Shown here: in pieces, positions 46,341 through 55,578 of the stretch
How positions within the stretch are numbered: position 1 is the stretch's first letter
Layout of the letters: every line of letters begins with the position of its first letter
DNA from: Filimonas lacunae
GTDB lineage: Bacteria > Bacteroidota > Bacteroidia > Chitinophagales > Chitinophagaceae
Length of the DNA: 64,000 nucleotides
NCBI RefSeq assembly: GCF_002355595.1
Contig: NZ_AP017422.1
Location: forward strand, 5,460,823 to 5,524,822
Direction of reading: 5' to 3'
Notes under the pieces: model-generated
The model's input: the letters and a program-made list of their open reading frames with translations, nothing else
The model's database searches: none
Told to the model about the DNA's origin: nothing
Made by a program: the position numbers and the translations under genes

Positions 46341-49274
46341 ATGAAGCGAGCCCTCTTCCAATTCTGCTGTTTTTTTTGGCTACTGCTGGTTTTGGCCGTT
46401 AGTGTCCATGCCCAGCCAGGCTCTACTATTTATTTAAATAAGCCGGAAAAATACGAAAACAGAAAACTTGGTTCCGAGAAAACAGAAGAACGAAAGTTTA
46501 ACACCTCACGCCATATTTATCAGAATATGGTTACGCATTATAATTACTATTTCAATGCTACCAATAAATTAAATGCGCTTTTAGCAAGAGCCAGAAGTAA
46601 TTTCAGGGAAGACTATACACAGTTGCTTCCCTTTTACGATTTTACACTGGATGCCACCTCGCAGGAGAAAAACGAAATTGATACTATTATATATAAATGC
46701 ACAGCCGCTGTGCTGCTGCACGACCTGCGCAACGACTGGATAGATGATGCCTATCTTTTATTAGGCAAAACTTATTATTACCGGAAAGATTTTGATAGCG
46801 CACAACAAGTATTCAGATACATTAACTATGCCTTTGCTCCTAAAGATGATGGATACGATATACCCATAGGAAGCAATGCCAGCAATACAGACAGCCTGTT
46901 CACCATCTCTACCAACGAACACCGCAACATTTATAAAAAGCTTACTACACACCACCCCGCCCGAAACGAAGCCTTACTATGGCTGGCTCATACCTATACC
47001 GATTACAACCGTGTAAATGAAGCAGCCAGCTTACTGGAAATATTAAAGAGCGATCCACAATTTCCTGCACGCCTGCATAACCAGCTGGATGAAGAAATAG
47101 CTTATTGGTGTTATACACAACAGGCATATGACAGTGCCATTGTTCACTTGATCGCCACCTTAAAACATACCCACAATAAACAAGACAGATCCAGGAAAGA
47201 ATACCTGATAGCCCAGCTATACCAGCTTACACAAAATAACGAACAAGCAACTTATTACTTTATGCAAAGCGCTGCACACACATTAAACCCTGTGCAGGAA
47301 GCCTATGCCACCCTTAGTGGTATCAGAGTAATGAGCAAAACGGACAAAGCATTCCTGGTGCAAAAACAACGTCAGTTACTACAACTGGCTAAAAAAGATA
47401 AGTATATCCTGTACAGGGATGTTATTTACTATGCTGCCGCACAGGTAACCCTGGAACTGCACGACACCACACAGGCGCAGAAGCTATTGTTGAAAAGTGT
47501 GCAGGGTGCTGGTAGCAGCAACGCCATGCAACGCAGCAGCTCTTTTATGTTGTTAGGCGACATCAATTACGATAGTAAGGATTATGTAAGGGCACATAAC
47601 TATTATGATAGTGTAGAAGAAAATCAATTAGCTAAAACCGCCGATAAAGAACGTTTGCAACAACGCAAGCCTTATTTAAATGCCATTGCCGCCAACGTTG
47701 CCACTATACATAACCAGGATAGTTTACAACTACTGGCCGCTATGCCAGCTGCCGACCGGCTGGCTTTTATCAAAAAAGAGATTAAGCGTTTAAAGAAAGC
47801 GCAGGGTGCTAAAGAGGATAATAGTTCGGAAAACAGCAACCCGGCTATGCTGATGAACATGCCTGCACAGGATTTGTTTGCAGCAACCACCAGCAACAGT
47901 AGCGATTGGTATTTCAACAATCCTTCGTTAAAAGCAAGCGGTGTTGCCCAGTTTAATACCACCTGGGGCAAACGCCCCAATTCTGATAACTGGCGCCGGA
48001 ATGCCGCCATTGACCAGATAGCCAAAAACCTGGCCCAGGCTGGCTTGGATGAAGACAGCGTAGCACAACAAAAAACTGTTACTACCGATACGCTTTCGGC
48101 AGAAGCTATGCTCAACAAACTGCCTATCACCCCGGAGAAAAAAGCCACTTCTGATGAAGCCATAGCCAAAGCCCTGATGGACAATGGTAAAACCTTCCAG
48201 AACCAGCTACAGGATTATCCATCGGCCATAGCTGCTTACACAGAGCTATTACGCAGGTATCCTGCTTCTCCCTTGAAAGAGGAAGTACTGCTGAACTTAT
48301 ATTACTGCTATAGAAGAAGCAATAACCGGTATGGCGAAGATTCTACCCAGGCTGCTTTACGTCAATCTTTCCCGAACGGTAAGTTTGCCCAAATGCTGGA
48401 CCGTAGAATTAGTCCTGAACAGGAACAAAGCAATACCGTTACTAAAAAATACGAGCATATTTACGACCTGTTCATCGAAGGCAGTTTTGATGAAGCCAAG
48501 AAGGAAAAGAACACAGCGGACAGTACCTATGGTACCACCAAATGGGCGCCACAATTGCTGTACATAGAAGCCGTGTATTACATTAAACAGCGTGAAGACA
48601 GTATTGCCATACAACGCCTTACCACACTGCAAAAAGATTCCGCTTCTCCCCTGGCCGAAAAAGCCACCACTATGATAGATGTGTTACGCCGCCGTAAGGA
48701 GATTGAAGAATATTTGACCAAACTACAGGTTACCCGTGAAGAGGACGACTTGCCTATACTGGCCGACGAATCGCAGCTGGGCATTGCACGCACCCGCAAA
48801 GACATTGAGCGTGACTCGCTGGCTAAAGTAATGGCAGCTATCCGTCCTATTTCTATCAAAGTAGACACGGTAGCTATCGTAACCCTGAAAGAATACACGT
48901 ATAACGAGCAGGATTCGCAATATGTAATGGTGCTACTAAAAAAAGTGGACCCGGTTTATGTAAATGAAGCAAAAAATGCATTTGTAAGATATAACAACAC
49001 TTATTTCTACAAAGACAAGATAGCAATGACCAACCGTAAGCTCAATGATAGCACTTCTATCATATTATTAGGCCCGTTTGCCAAAGCATTTCTGGCCCTG
49101 GAATATGTAGATAAAGCGCGTCCCAATGCCAGAAGCAGGATATTGCCCTGGTTAACACCCGAAAAGTATGAGTTTATTATCATTAGCCCGTCAAACCTGG
49201 GCTTGCTGGAAGAAAAACAAAACTTACCAGTGTACCAGGAATTGTTAAAACTGGCGCTGCCGAATAAGTTTTAA
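46341..49274 (+). CDS. TPR protein, PorW/SprE-like (type IX secretion)
   Basis: 977 aa envelope protein with many tetratricopeptide repeats (for example DDAYLLLGKTYYYRKDFDSA near 140 and YPSAIAAYTELLRRYPAS near 630). The N-terminal block TRHIY-like start, the NYYFNATNKLNALLARAR and DYTQLLPFYDFTL segments, then the TPRs, follow the plan of SprE/PorW, which link the type IX secretion motor to the translocon. Unlike those lipoproteins it has no lipobox; the signal peptide ends at AVSVHAQPG. The C-terminal region (ILLGPFAKAFLALEYVDKAR) looks like a separate domain. PorW assignment is by layout and remembered homology, so moderate. Confidence 0.65.
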   Translation: MKRALFQFCCFFWLLLVLAVSVHAQPGSTIYLNKPEKYENRKLGSEKTEERKFNTSRHIYQNMVTHYNYYFNATNKLNALLARARSNFREDYTQLLPFYDFTLDATSQEKNEIDTIIYKCTAAVLLHDLRNDWIDDAYLLLGKTYYYRKDFDSAQQVFRYINYAFAPKDDGYDIPIGSNASNTDSLFTISTNEHRNIYKKLTTHHPARNEALLWLAHTYTDYNRVNEAASLLEILKSDPQFPARLHNQLDEEIAYWCYTQQAYDSAIVHLIATLKHTHNKQDRSRKEYLIAQLYQLTQNNEQATYYFMQSAAHTLNPVQEAYATLSGIRVMSKTDKAFLVQKQRQLLQLAKKDKYILYRDVIYYAAAQVTLELHDTTQAQKLLLKSVQGAGSSNAMQRSSSFMLLGDINYDSKDYVRAHNYYDSVEENQLAKTADKERLQQRKPYLNAIAANVATIHNQDSLQLLAAMPAADRLAFIKKEIKRLKKAQGAKEDNSSENSNPAMLMNMPAQDLFAATTSNSSDWYFNNPSLKASGVAQFNTTWGKRPNSDNWRRNAAIDQIAKNLAQAGLDEDSVAQQKTVTTDTLSAEAMLNKLPITPEKKATSDEAIAKALMDNGKTFQNQLQDYPSAIAAYTELLRRYPASPLKEEVLLNLYYCYRRSNNRYGEDSTQAALRQSFPNGKFAQMLDRRISPEQEQSNTVTKKYEHIYDLFIEGSFDEAKKEKNTADSTYGTTKWAPQLLYIEAVYYIKQREDSIAIQRLTTLQKDSASPLAEKATTMIDVLRRRKEIEEYLTKLQVTREEDDLPILADESQLGIARTRKDIERDSLAKVMAAIRPISIKVDTVAIVTLKEYTYNEQDSQYVMVLLKKVDPVYVNEAKNAFVRYNNTYFYKDKIAMTNRKLNDSTSIILLGPFAKAFLALEYVDKARPNARSRILPWLTPEKYEFIIISPSNLGLLEEKQNLPVYQELLKLALPNKF

Positions 49275-49342
49275 TCGGTGTTATAGTATAAATTCGTGCG
49301 TTGAAATTTGTGAAAAATCCAGTACAAACAGAAAATCCTGTA

Positions 49343-51787
49343 ATGAAGAAGTCGATAAAAATATTATGGAGTTTGTTTTTAATAGGCCTGGCAGCGGTGA
49401 TATTATTATTTGTATTAGCTGACGTAGGTGCTTTGGGAACAATGCCTTCCATTTCTGAACTGGAAAACCCAACAGCTTCGCTGGCCAGCCAGGTATATGC
49501 CGAAGATGGCACCCTTATGGGCAAATACTACCTGGAAGACCGGGTGAATGTTGGCTTTAAAGACATTAGCAAGCATGTGATCAATGCCCTGGTAGCTACA
49601 GAAGATGAACGCTTTTATGAGCATAATGGTGTAGATCCGCGCTCGTTAGGCAGGGCTTTATCTTCTTTTGGTTCAAGCGGTGGCGCCAGTACCATTACCA
49701 TGCAAACTGCTAAAAACCTGTTTACGCAAAACTGGAGCACCAGCAACATAGTGCTTCGTATGCTGCAGAAAATCAAAGAAAGCATTATTGCTATTAAGCT
49801 GGAACGCAACTTTACCAAAGACGAAATCATCACCCTGTATCTGAACACCGTAACTTTTGGTGATAACGTATTTGGTATCCGCAACGCAGCCAAAACCTTC
49901 TATCAGAAAGAGCCTGACCGTTTAAGCGTAGAAGAAGCCGCTATGCTGGTAGGTATGCTGAAAGGTGGTGTATACAATATGCGCCGTTTTCCTAAACAGG
50001 CACTGGAAAGAAGAAACGTGGTAATAAGCCAGATGGTGCGTAACGGTGTTTTATCATCAGCCGAAGCAGATGGATTAAAGAAAAAACCCAACCCCATCAA
50101 TTATAAAAAGATGGATGAAACCTCTGGTATTGCGCCTTACTTCCGCATGGTGCTGGGTGAGGATATGAAAGCCTGGTGTAAAGAGCATAAAAAGAGCAAC
50201 GGCGATAACTACAACCTGTATAAAGATGGGTTAAAGATATATACCACCATCAACCCTATCATGCAGCAATATGCCGAAGAAGCATTAGCCAAGCATTATA
50301 GTACTATGCAAAAGGTATTGTCTTCTCAAAGTGATATCAAAAGCGGATCGGTATGGAAAGGACATGAAAACATACTGGAAGCGGCCATGAAACAATCTGA
50401 CCGTTGGAAAAATGCCGCTAGAGATCCCAATCCCCCTTCTGATGCGGAGATACGCAAAACTTTCTTTGAAAAAATACCGATGCGTGTATTTGCCTGGAAT
50501 AACAACAGGTATATAGACACTATCATGACTCCTTACGACTCTATCAAATATCACCGCCAGATATTACAGGCCGGTTTTATGGCCATGGACCCGTTAAGAG
50601 GGGAAATAAAAGCATGGGTGGGTGGTGTTGATTTTAAAACATTCAAATACGACCACGTTAACATTAATACCAAAAGGCAGGTAGGTAGTACTATGAAGCC
50701 TTTATTGTATAGCCTTGCTATTGAAGACAACGGCTTTACGCCTAATACTATGGTAGAAGACGTTCAGCAAAGCTTTGGCAGTTACGGACAGGTGCCTGCT
50801 ACCACAGCCAGCTGTAGCGGCCAAACCATGCCTATGTTTAAAGCGCTGGCACTTTCTAAAAACTGCGCCACCGCTTATATCATGAAACAATTAGGCCCGC
50901 AGGGAAATGATGGTGCTAAAAGGTTTGTGAATTTCTTAAAAGAGTGTAACATCCAAACCAAAATAGAACCATTCCCTTCTATTGCACTGGGTAGCGCAGA
51001 AATTTCATTGTATGAAATGATGCAGGCATATAGCATGTTCCCGGGCAGAGGTTTTAACGTAAAGCCCATGTACATTACCCGTATTGAAGACAAAAACGGT
51101 AATGTGCTGGAAACATTTATACCGCAACGTAAGGAAGTGATCAGCGAGGTAACCTCTTACTCTGTTATCAGCATGATGCAGCAGGTAATGAAATATGGTA
51201 CCGGCCGCCGTATGTGGAGTTACGATGTAACCGGTGATATTGCCGGTAAAACCGGAACTACCAACGATAACAGTGATGCCTGGTTTATGGGTTATACCCC
51301 GCAACTGCTGGGTGGTGTATGGACAGGTTGTGACGACCGTTTCATCCGTTTCTCCAGCACCGCTATGGGGCAAGGTTCTTCTGTGGCCTTACCTATATGG
51401 GCTTATTTCTATGAGAAAGCATCAAAAGACAAATCGCTGAGTATAGATACCAAATCAACCTTTGCGAAGCCTGATGTAATGACCAACGAGCTGATTTTTG
51501 ATAACTGGAACGGTTCTACCGACTCCATTAACGAAGGCGAAGATGGTGGTGGTGTAAATGGCAACTCTGGTGATTATGGCGGAGACGAGCAGGTGCCACC
51601 GGCGAACACAGGAGAAGAGAACAGATACGAAAGCGCTCCTTCACCCAACAATGGCGGAACAGCTCCCAGTGGGGCACCGCTTCCGGCCAAACCTCCGGTA
51701 AATAAGCCTTCCGGTAACCCTCCGGCAACTTTACCACAAAGCCAACAACCAAAAGCAGTATATAAAAAACCAGGTACTACCCGGTAA
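49343..51787 (+). CDS. class A penicillin-binding protein 1A
   Basis: Bifunctional peptidoglycan glycosyltransferase/transpeptidase of about 814 aa anchored by one N-terminal helix (ILWSLFLIGLAAVILLFVL). GT51 domain: catalytic Glu in ATEDERFYEHNGVD, then GGASTITMQTAKNLF and the second Glu region LERNFTKDEIITLYLNTV. Transpeptidase: SxxK in QVGSTMKPLLYS, SxN in SKNCATAY, KTG in AGKTGTTNDNSD. The tail after about 735 is Gly/Pro/Ser/Asn-rich. I start at the ATG at 49343; a TTG at 49301 would add 14 residues. It follows the PorW-like gene. Confidence 0.94.
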   Translation: MKKSIKILWSLFLIGLAAVILLFVLADVGALGTMPSISELENPTASLASQVYAEDGTLMGKYYLEDRVNVGFKDISKHVINALVATEDERFYEHNGVDPRSLGRALSSFGSSGGASTITMQTAKNLFTQNWSTSNIVLRMLQKIKESIIAIKLERNFTKDEIITLYLNTVTFGDNVFGIRNAAKTFYQKEPDRLSVEEAAMLVGMLKGGVYNMRRFPKQALERRNVVISQMVRNGVLSSAEADGLKKKPNPINYKKMDETSGIAPYFRMVLGEDMKAWCKEHKKSNGDNYNLYKDGLKIYTTINPIMQQYAEEALAKHYSTMQKVLSSQSDIKSGSVWKGHENILEAAMKQSDRWKNAARDPNPPSDAEIRKTFFEKIPMRVFAWNNNRYIDTIMTPYDSIKYHRQILQAGFMAMDPLRGEIKAWVGGVDFKTFKYDHVNINTKRQVGSTMKPLLYSLAIEDNGFTPNTMVEDVQQSFGSYGQVPATTASCSGQTMPMFKALALSKNCATAYIMKQLGPQGNDGAKRFVNFLKECNIQTKIEPFPSIALGSAEISLYEMMQAYSMFPGRGFNVKPMYITRIEDKNGNVLETFIPQRKEVISEVTSYSVISMMQQVMKYGTGRRMWSYDVTGDIAGKTGTTNDNSDAWFMGYTPQLLGGVWTGCDDRFIRFSSTAMGQGSSVALPIWAYFYEKASKDKSLSIDTKSTFAKPDVMTNELIFDNWNGSTDSINEGEDGGGVNGNSGDYGGDEQVPPANTGEENRYESAPSPNNGGTAPSGAPLPAKPPVNKPSGNPPATLPQSQQPKAVYKKPGTTR

Positions 51788-51823
51788 AACAAAAAGCCCC
51801 GCAAAACGCGGGGCTTTTTGTTT
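51787..51823 (+). terminator. terminator between PBP1A and RlpA genes
   Basis: Perfect 16-bp stem AAACAAAAAGCCCCGC / GCGGGGCTTTTTGTTT, loop AAAAC, beginning in the PBP1A stop. Convergent genes; works in both directions. Confidence 0.9.
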
Positions 51824-51837
51824 ATAATTTACAGCCG

Positions 51838-52278
51838 CTATTCTTCTGTTCCTTTAGGCACTGCCTCTACTTTCACCTTTACCACTCCCCTGCTAATAAA
51901 TGCCAGTTTTTTGGCGGCACTGTACGACAGATCAACCACCCGCCCCTTCTTTGCCATCTTTTTATGCATGCGATCATTGATACGCACAATTACTGTTTTA
52001 TCATTGCGGAGATTGGTGACCCTTACCCAGGTACCCAGTTTAAAATTATTGCTGGCGGCTGTCATTTTCTGGTGACGGAAGGTTTCACCGGTTGACGTTT
52101 TAGTGCCTTCCAGGCTTTTACTATAAAAGCTGGCGACACCATATACCACATTTTCTTTATCGTTGTCTTTCTTCTGACTGCCTTCTGGTTGACGGGCAGC
52201 AGCGGTAGTGTCGGGGCTTGACCAGGCGTGTATAGTACATACCATACACAGCAAAAGAATAATACTTTTTTTCTTCAT
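51838..52278 (-). CDS. RlpA-like septal ring protein
   Basis: Exported double-psi beta-barrel protein, in E. coli relatives a lytic transglycosylase or a peptidoglycan-binding division protein. 146 aa: signal peptide (SIILLLCMVCTIHAWS), then GVASFYSKSLEGTKTSTGET, TAASNNFKLGTWVRVTN, and VIVRINDRMHKKMAKKGRVV, the RlpA core with the catalytic Asp in NDR. No SPOR domain, so it is a short form. It converges on the PBP1A gene. Confidence 0.9.
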   Translation of the reverse strand: MKKKSIILLLCMVCTIHAWSSPDTTAAARQPEGSQKKDNDKENVVYGVASFYSKSLEGTKTSTGETFRHQKMTAASNNFKLGTWVRVTNLRNDKTVIVRINDRMHKKMAKKGRVVDLSYSAAKKLAFISRGVVKVKVEAVPKGTEE

Positions 52279-52397
52279 CCGTAGGGGGTTTTAGTTTTTG
52301 GTTTACCGCAGCATTGTATAGCTTTAGTAAACCTGTTTAAAAAAGGATTCAGGTACCGGATGGTCCTATTTCAATTGACTACTCTACATTACAGATT

Positions 52398-53111
52398 ATG
52401 AAATTTACCAAATCTTCCTGTATACCGTTGTTAAGTTTAGTACTGTTTTTTACACAGACTTACGCCCAAACGCCAAATACTATACCACAAAACAGGTATG
52501 GATTAACCGTTATCCACACTTTAACAGCCTACCGCCAAACAGTAGTTGCAGACAGCAATAATAAAATGGTGGCCCTCAAAAACTATGTTTCGCCACTGTT
52601 AACAGACTGGCAATATGCCACCACCAGCAATTTTACCAAAACGGTATTATACAACCACCCGGAAGCTTTCGTTCGCCTTCCTGTGGCTAAGGCATTAAAA
52701 AACATTCAGTTGCAGCTGGCAACGCAGGGCCTGAGCCTGCGTTTTTTCGATGCCTACCGACCTTATTCGATTACAGAAAAAATGTGGGAAATAGTGCCAG
52801 ACGAAAGATATGCGGCCAACCCCGCCAAAGGAAGTGGCCATAACAGGGGAATAGCCGTAGACATAACACTGGCCAATATAAAAACGGGAGAAAATTTAAC
52901 AATGCCCACCCCATTCGACGATTTTACCGAAAGGGCACATCATAATTACGCGCAACTGGATAGTACCACACTGGCAAACAGGGCTTTACTGAAAAAAGTA
53001 ATGGAACAGCATGGATTTACTGCCCTGGCCACTGAATGGTGGCATTACTACTATACTAAGGGCAATTTTGCCTTATTAGATCTTTCGTTTGAAGATTTAC
53101 AGAAGCAGTAA
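52398..53111 (+). CDS. exported D-Ala-D-Ala dipeptidase (M15D, VanX/DdpX-like)
   Basis: Zinc dipeptidase that splits D-Ala-D-Ala, for wall recycling or glycopeptide defence. 237 aa. Signal peptide MKFTKSSCIPLLSLVLFFTQ. The zinc and catalytic sites of M15 are visible: SGHNRGIAVDITLA (SxHxxGxAxD) near residue 148, and the catalytic Glu and last His in ATEWWHYYY near 217. No vanHA genes lie nearby, so a role in peptidoglycan turnover is favoured over resistance. Confidence 0.9.
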   Translation: MKFTKSSCIPLLSLVLFFTQTYAQTPNTIPQNRYGLTVIHTLTAYRQTVVADSNNKMVALKNYVSPLLTDWQYATTSNFTKTVLYNHPEAFVRLPVAKALKNIQLQLATQGLSLRFFDAYRPYSITEKMWEIVPDERYAANPAKGSGHNRGIAVDITLANIKTGENLTMPTPFDDFTERAHHNYAQLDSTTLANRALLKKVMEQHGFTALATEWWHYYYTKGNFALLDLSFEDLQKQ

Positions 53112-53159
53112 CCCCGTCTTTGCGGGTTCAAAAAAATACAATGAGCATACAAAAAAGTA

Positions 53160-53180
53160 AAAGCGGCATTAAGCCGCTTT
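53160..53180 (-). terminator. terminator after aroC, end of the aromatic cluster
   Basis: 8-bp stem AAAGCGGC / GCCGCTTT, followed on the minus strand by TACTTTTTTG, 41 nt past the aroC stop. Confidence 0.8.
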
Positions 53181-53221
53181 AGTATTATATCAACTGGTAA
53201 TAACCAGATAGCAAGTCATTC

Positions 53222-54229
53222 TTACGCCTGTTTTACAACCCTGCCAATTCTTTGTTCCAATAATAACAGATCTGTAAACACCATAGCAGTAACGGCTTCC
53301 AGCACCACAGGTACGCGAAGCGCTATACACAAATCATGGCGCCCTTTTACGGAGAAGGTTTCCACTTCATTTGTTTCACTATTCCAGGTATGCTGCTCTT
53401 TAGGAGTAGAAGAAGTAGGCTTGATAGCTATACGGTACACCATTTCATTACCATTGGTAATGCCACCTACTATACCACCTGCGTGGTTAGTAACCGTTTT
53501 ACCGGTGCTGTCTGCAATGGCATCATTATGCTCCACGCCAAACATACGGGCAGATGCAAAGCCGGTACCAAATTCAATACCACGTACCGCAGGAATAGCA
53601 AATGCAGCATGTGCCAGCAACGATTCTGCGCTGTCAAAAAAGGGTTCTCCTAATCCAACAGGCAATCCTTGTACACGACACTCTACAATACCACCAATAC
53701 TGTCTTTGGCATCAATGGCTTTTTGCAAACCCTTTTCCAGGTCAGCTTCACCACCAATTTCCAATATAGTAGCAGCAGTGCTGATATCTAAAGTAGCCAG
53801 TAATTTTTTGGCAATAACACCAGCCGCCACCAGGCAAACTGTAAGGCGCCCGCTAAAATGGCCGCCACCTCTGAAATCTTCATAGCCACCAAACTTTTTA
53901 CCGGCTACAAAATCGGCATGTCCCGGACGGGGCACGGCACGCTGTTTCTGGTAATCGCCACTGCGGGTGTTATTGTTTTCGAATAATATAGTCAAAGGCG
54001 CACCCGTAGTAATATTGTTGAATACGCCACTTTTAAAAATAGGTAAGTCTGTTTCCTGACGTGGTGTAGTTCCTTTTTGGGTACCACCTTTGCGTCTTTC
54101 AATATCAGCGAGAAAATCATCTACTGATAAGGGCAAACCGGCAGGAACGCCATCTATGTTAATACCCACGCTTTCACCGTGAGATTCTCCGAATATCGTT
54201 ACTTTAAAAATGCGACCAAATGAATTCAT
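53222..54229 (-). CDS. aroC: chorismate synthase
   Basis: FMN-dependent last step of the shikimate pathway, EPSP to chorismate. Landmarks: FKVTIFGESHGESVGINIDG at the N-terminus, RPGHADFVAGKKFGGYEDFR near 108, GGHFSGRLTVCLVAAG, EFGTGFASARMFG and GRHDLCIALRVPVVLEA near the end. 335 aa, slightly short but complete. Last gene of the cluster, 42 nt after aroA, with its own Shine-Dalgarno-like site. Confidence 0.97.
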   Translation of the reverse strand: MNSFGRIFKVTIFGESHGESVGINIDGVPAGLPLSVDDFLADIERRKGGTQKGTTPRQETDLPIFKSGVFNNITTGAPLTILFENNNTRSGDYQKQRAVPRPGHADFVAGKKFGGYEDFRGGGHFSGRLTVCLVAAGVIAKKLLATLDISTAATILEIGGEADLEKGLQKAIDAKDSIGGIVECRVQGLPVGLGEPFFDSAESLLAHAAFAIPAVRGIEFGTGFASARMFGVEHNDAIADSTGKTVTNHAGGIVGGITNGNEMVYRIAIKPTSSTPKEQHTWNSETNEVETFSVKGRHDLCIALRVPVVLEAVTAMVFTDLLLLEQRIGRVVKQA

Positions 54230-54236
54230 AACTAAA

Positions 54237-54249
54237 CCCTCCCCGGAGG
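54237..54249 (-). promoter_or_regulatory. Shine-Dalgarno-like site in a hairpin before aroC
   Basis: GGGGAGGG ends 7 nt before the aroC ATG, a good anti-16S match in a phylum that seldom uses such sites. The same bases form CCTCC-GG-GGAGG, a 5-bp hairpin that could hide it. Confidence 0.45.
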
Positions 54250-54271
54250 AATGTAAAGTGAATAAATAGAT

Positions 54272-55573
54272 TTACCCTTCTATTTTTACCGCCGCACCCA
54301 GCTTTTGCAGGTGCTCGTAAAAGTCAGGATAAGATTTACTAATGGCACCTGCTTCTTCAATCACCGTTTCTCCTTCTGCCTGTAAAGCTGCTACCGCACA
54401 AGCCATAGCAATACGGTGGTCGTGACGGGAGTGTACTGTTGCACCATCCACGCCTTCTCCTCCTTTCACCAGCATCAGATCGCCCTGTAGCACCACTTCC
54501 ACACCCATTTTACCAAACTCATCCTGTAAGGTTAAAGCACGGTTACTTTCTTTATGTGTTAAACGGCTAACCCCTTCAATAGCAGAAGTACCATTACAAT
54601 AGGCAGCTAATGCCACTAAAGGCGGAAACAGGTCAGGACAATCAGTAGCATTAAAATGAAACGGCTGTAAATCTGCTTTTAAAGAAGGGCCTATTTCAAT
54701 ACTATCCTGTTGCACACTTAACAAACAACCTGTATCCATTAAAGCCTGTAGTATGGCTTTGTCGGCCTGTGTAGAATACGGATCAAGCCCTTTTACTACA
54801 ATTCTTCCTTCCGCTGCAATAGCACCTGCTACCAGCAGAAAAGCACCACCGCTCCAATCACTTTCTACAGTATAATATAAAGGCGATTCATCTTCCTCCT
54901 CTTCTTCTAATGGTGGAAAATAAAAAGCTTCGTAATTGTGGTTTTCAGGAACCACCAATCCAAAATCTTCCATCACTTTTAAAGTGAGGTCTATATAAGG
55001 ACGACTTTTTAAATCATGTACTACAATCGTAACATTGCTGGCCTTGGCTGCGGAATAAGCCATTAACAACCCTGTTAAAAACTGAGAGCTTAATGAGCCA
55101 TCAATTTCTATATTACGCGGTTGCAAAGGACCTTTTATTACCAGGGGCAGCCTGCCGTCGTTCGACTGGATATCTACGCCTAAACGTGGCAATGTATCAT
55201 CAAAGAAATCCATAGGCCTGTTTACCAGGCTTCCCTGCCCTTCAATACGAATGGGGTTAGGGTTTAATGCTACCAATGGGGCAAACATGCGAATACCTAA
55301 ACCACTTTCGCCACAGTTTACTACGCTGTTTACAGCATGCACACCTTTGCTGTTCACCACCAGCTCTTCTTCATCAGCAGATACAATAGTAGCTCCCAAA
55401 GCCTGTATCACGGTAAGCGCTGCTTTATCGTCGTTAGAATGACCCGGGTTTTCAATAATGCTTTCGCCTTTTCTTACCAGGGCAGCCGCACAGGCACGTT
55501 GCATAGAGCTTTTAGAAGCAGGCGCTGTAATTGCACCTGTAACTGTGGAAGGTTGTATAGTAACTATATCCAT
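54272..55573 (-). CDS. aroA: 3-phosphoshikimate 1-carboxyvinyltransferase (EPSP synthase)
   Basis: Joins shikimate-3-phosphate and PEP. 433 aa two-domain inverse alpha/beta barrel. Landmarks: APASKSSMQRACAAALVRKG (start of site), NCGESGLGIRMFAPLVAL near 90, DGSLSSQFLTGLLMAYSAA near 160, and the DHRIAMACAVAALQAEG helix near 382. The Glu-rich segment LEEEEEDESPLYYTVE is an unusual acidic insert before the central strand. Start is 5 nt after the aroB stop. Confidence 0.96.
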   Translation of the reverse strand: MDIVTIQPSTVTGAITAPASKSSMQRACAAALVRKGESIIENPGHSNDDKAALTVIQALGATIVSADEEELVVNSKGVHAVNSVVNCGESGLGIRMFAPLVALNPNPIRIEGQGSLVNRPMDFFDDTLPRLGVDIQSNDGRLPLVIKGPLQPRNIEIDGSLSSQFLTGLLMAYSAAKASNVTIVVHDLKSRPYIDLTLKVMEDFGLVVPENHNYEAFYFPPLEEEEEDESPLYYTVESDWSGGAFLLVAGAIAAEGRIVVKGLDPYSTQADKAILQALMDTGCLLSVQQDSIEIGPSLKADLQPFHFNATDCPDLFPPLVALAAYCNGTSAIEGVSRLTHKESNRALTLQDEFGKMGVEVVLQGDLMLVKGGEGVDGATVHSRHDHRIAMACAVAALQAEGETVIEEAGAISKSYPDFYEHLQKLGAAVKIEG

Positions 55574-55578
55574 TATTC

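Noticed and set aside
52398-53111. Vancomycin-resistance determinant (VanX)
   Set aside because: It has a signal peptide and no vanH/vanA neighbours; the exported M15D enzyme fits peptidoglycan turnover better.
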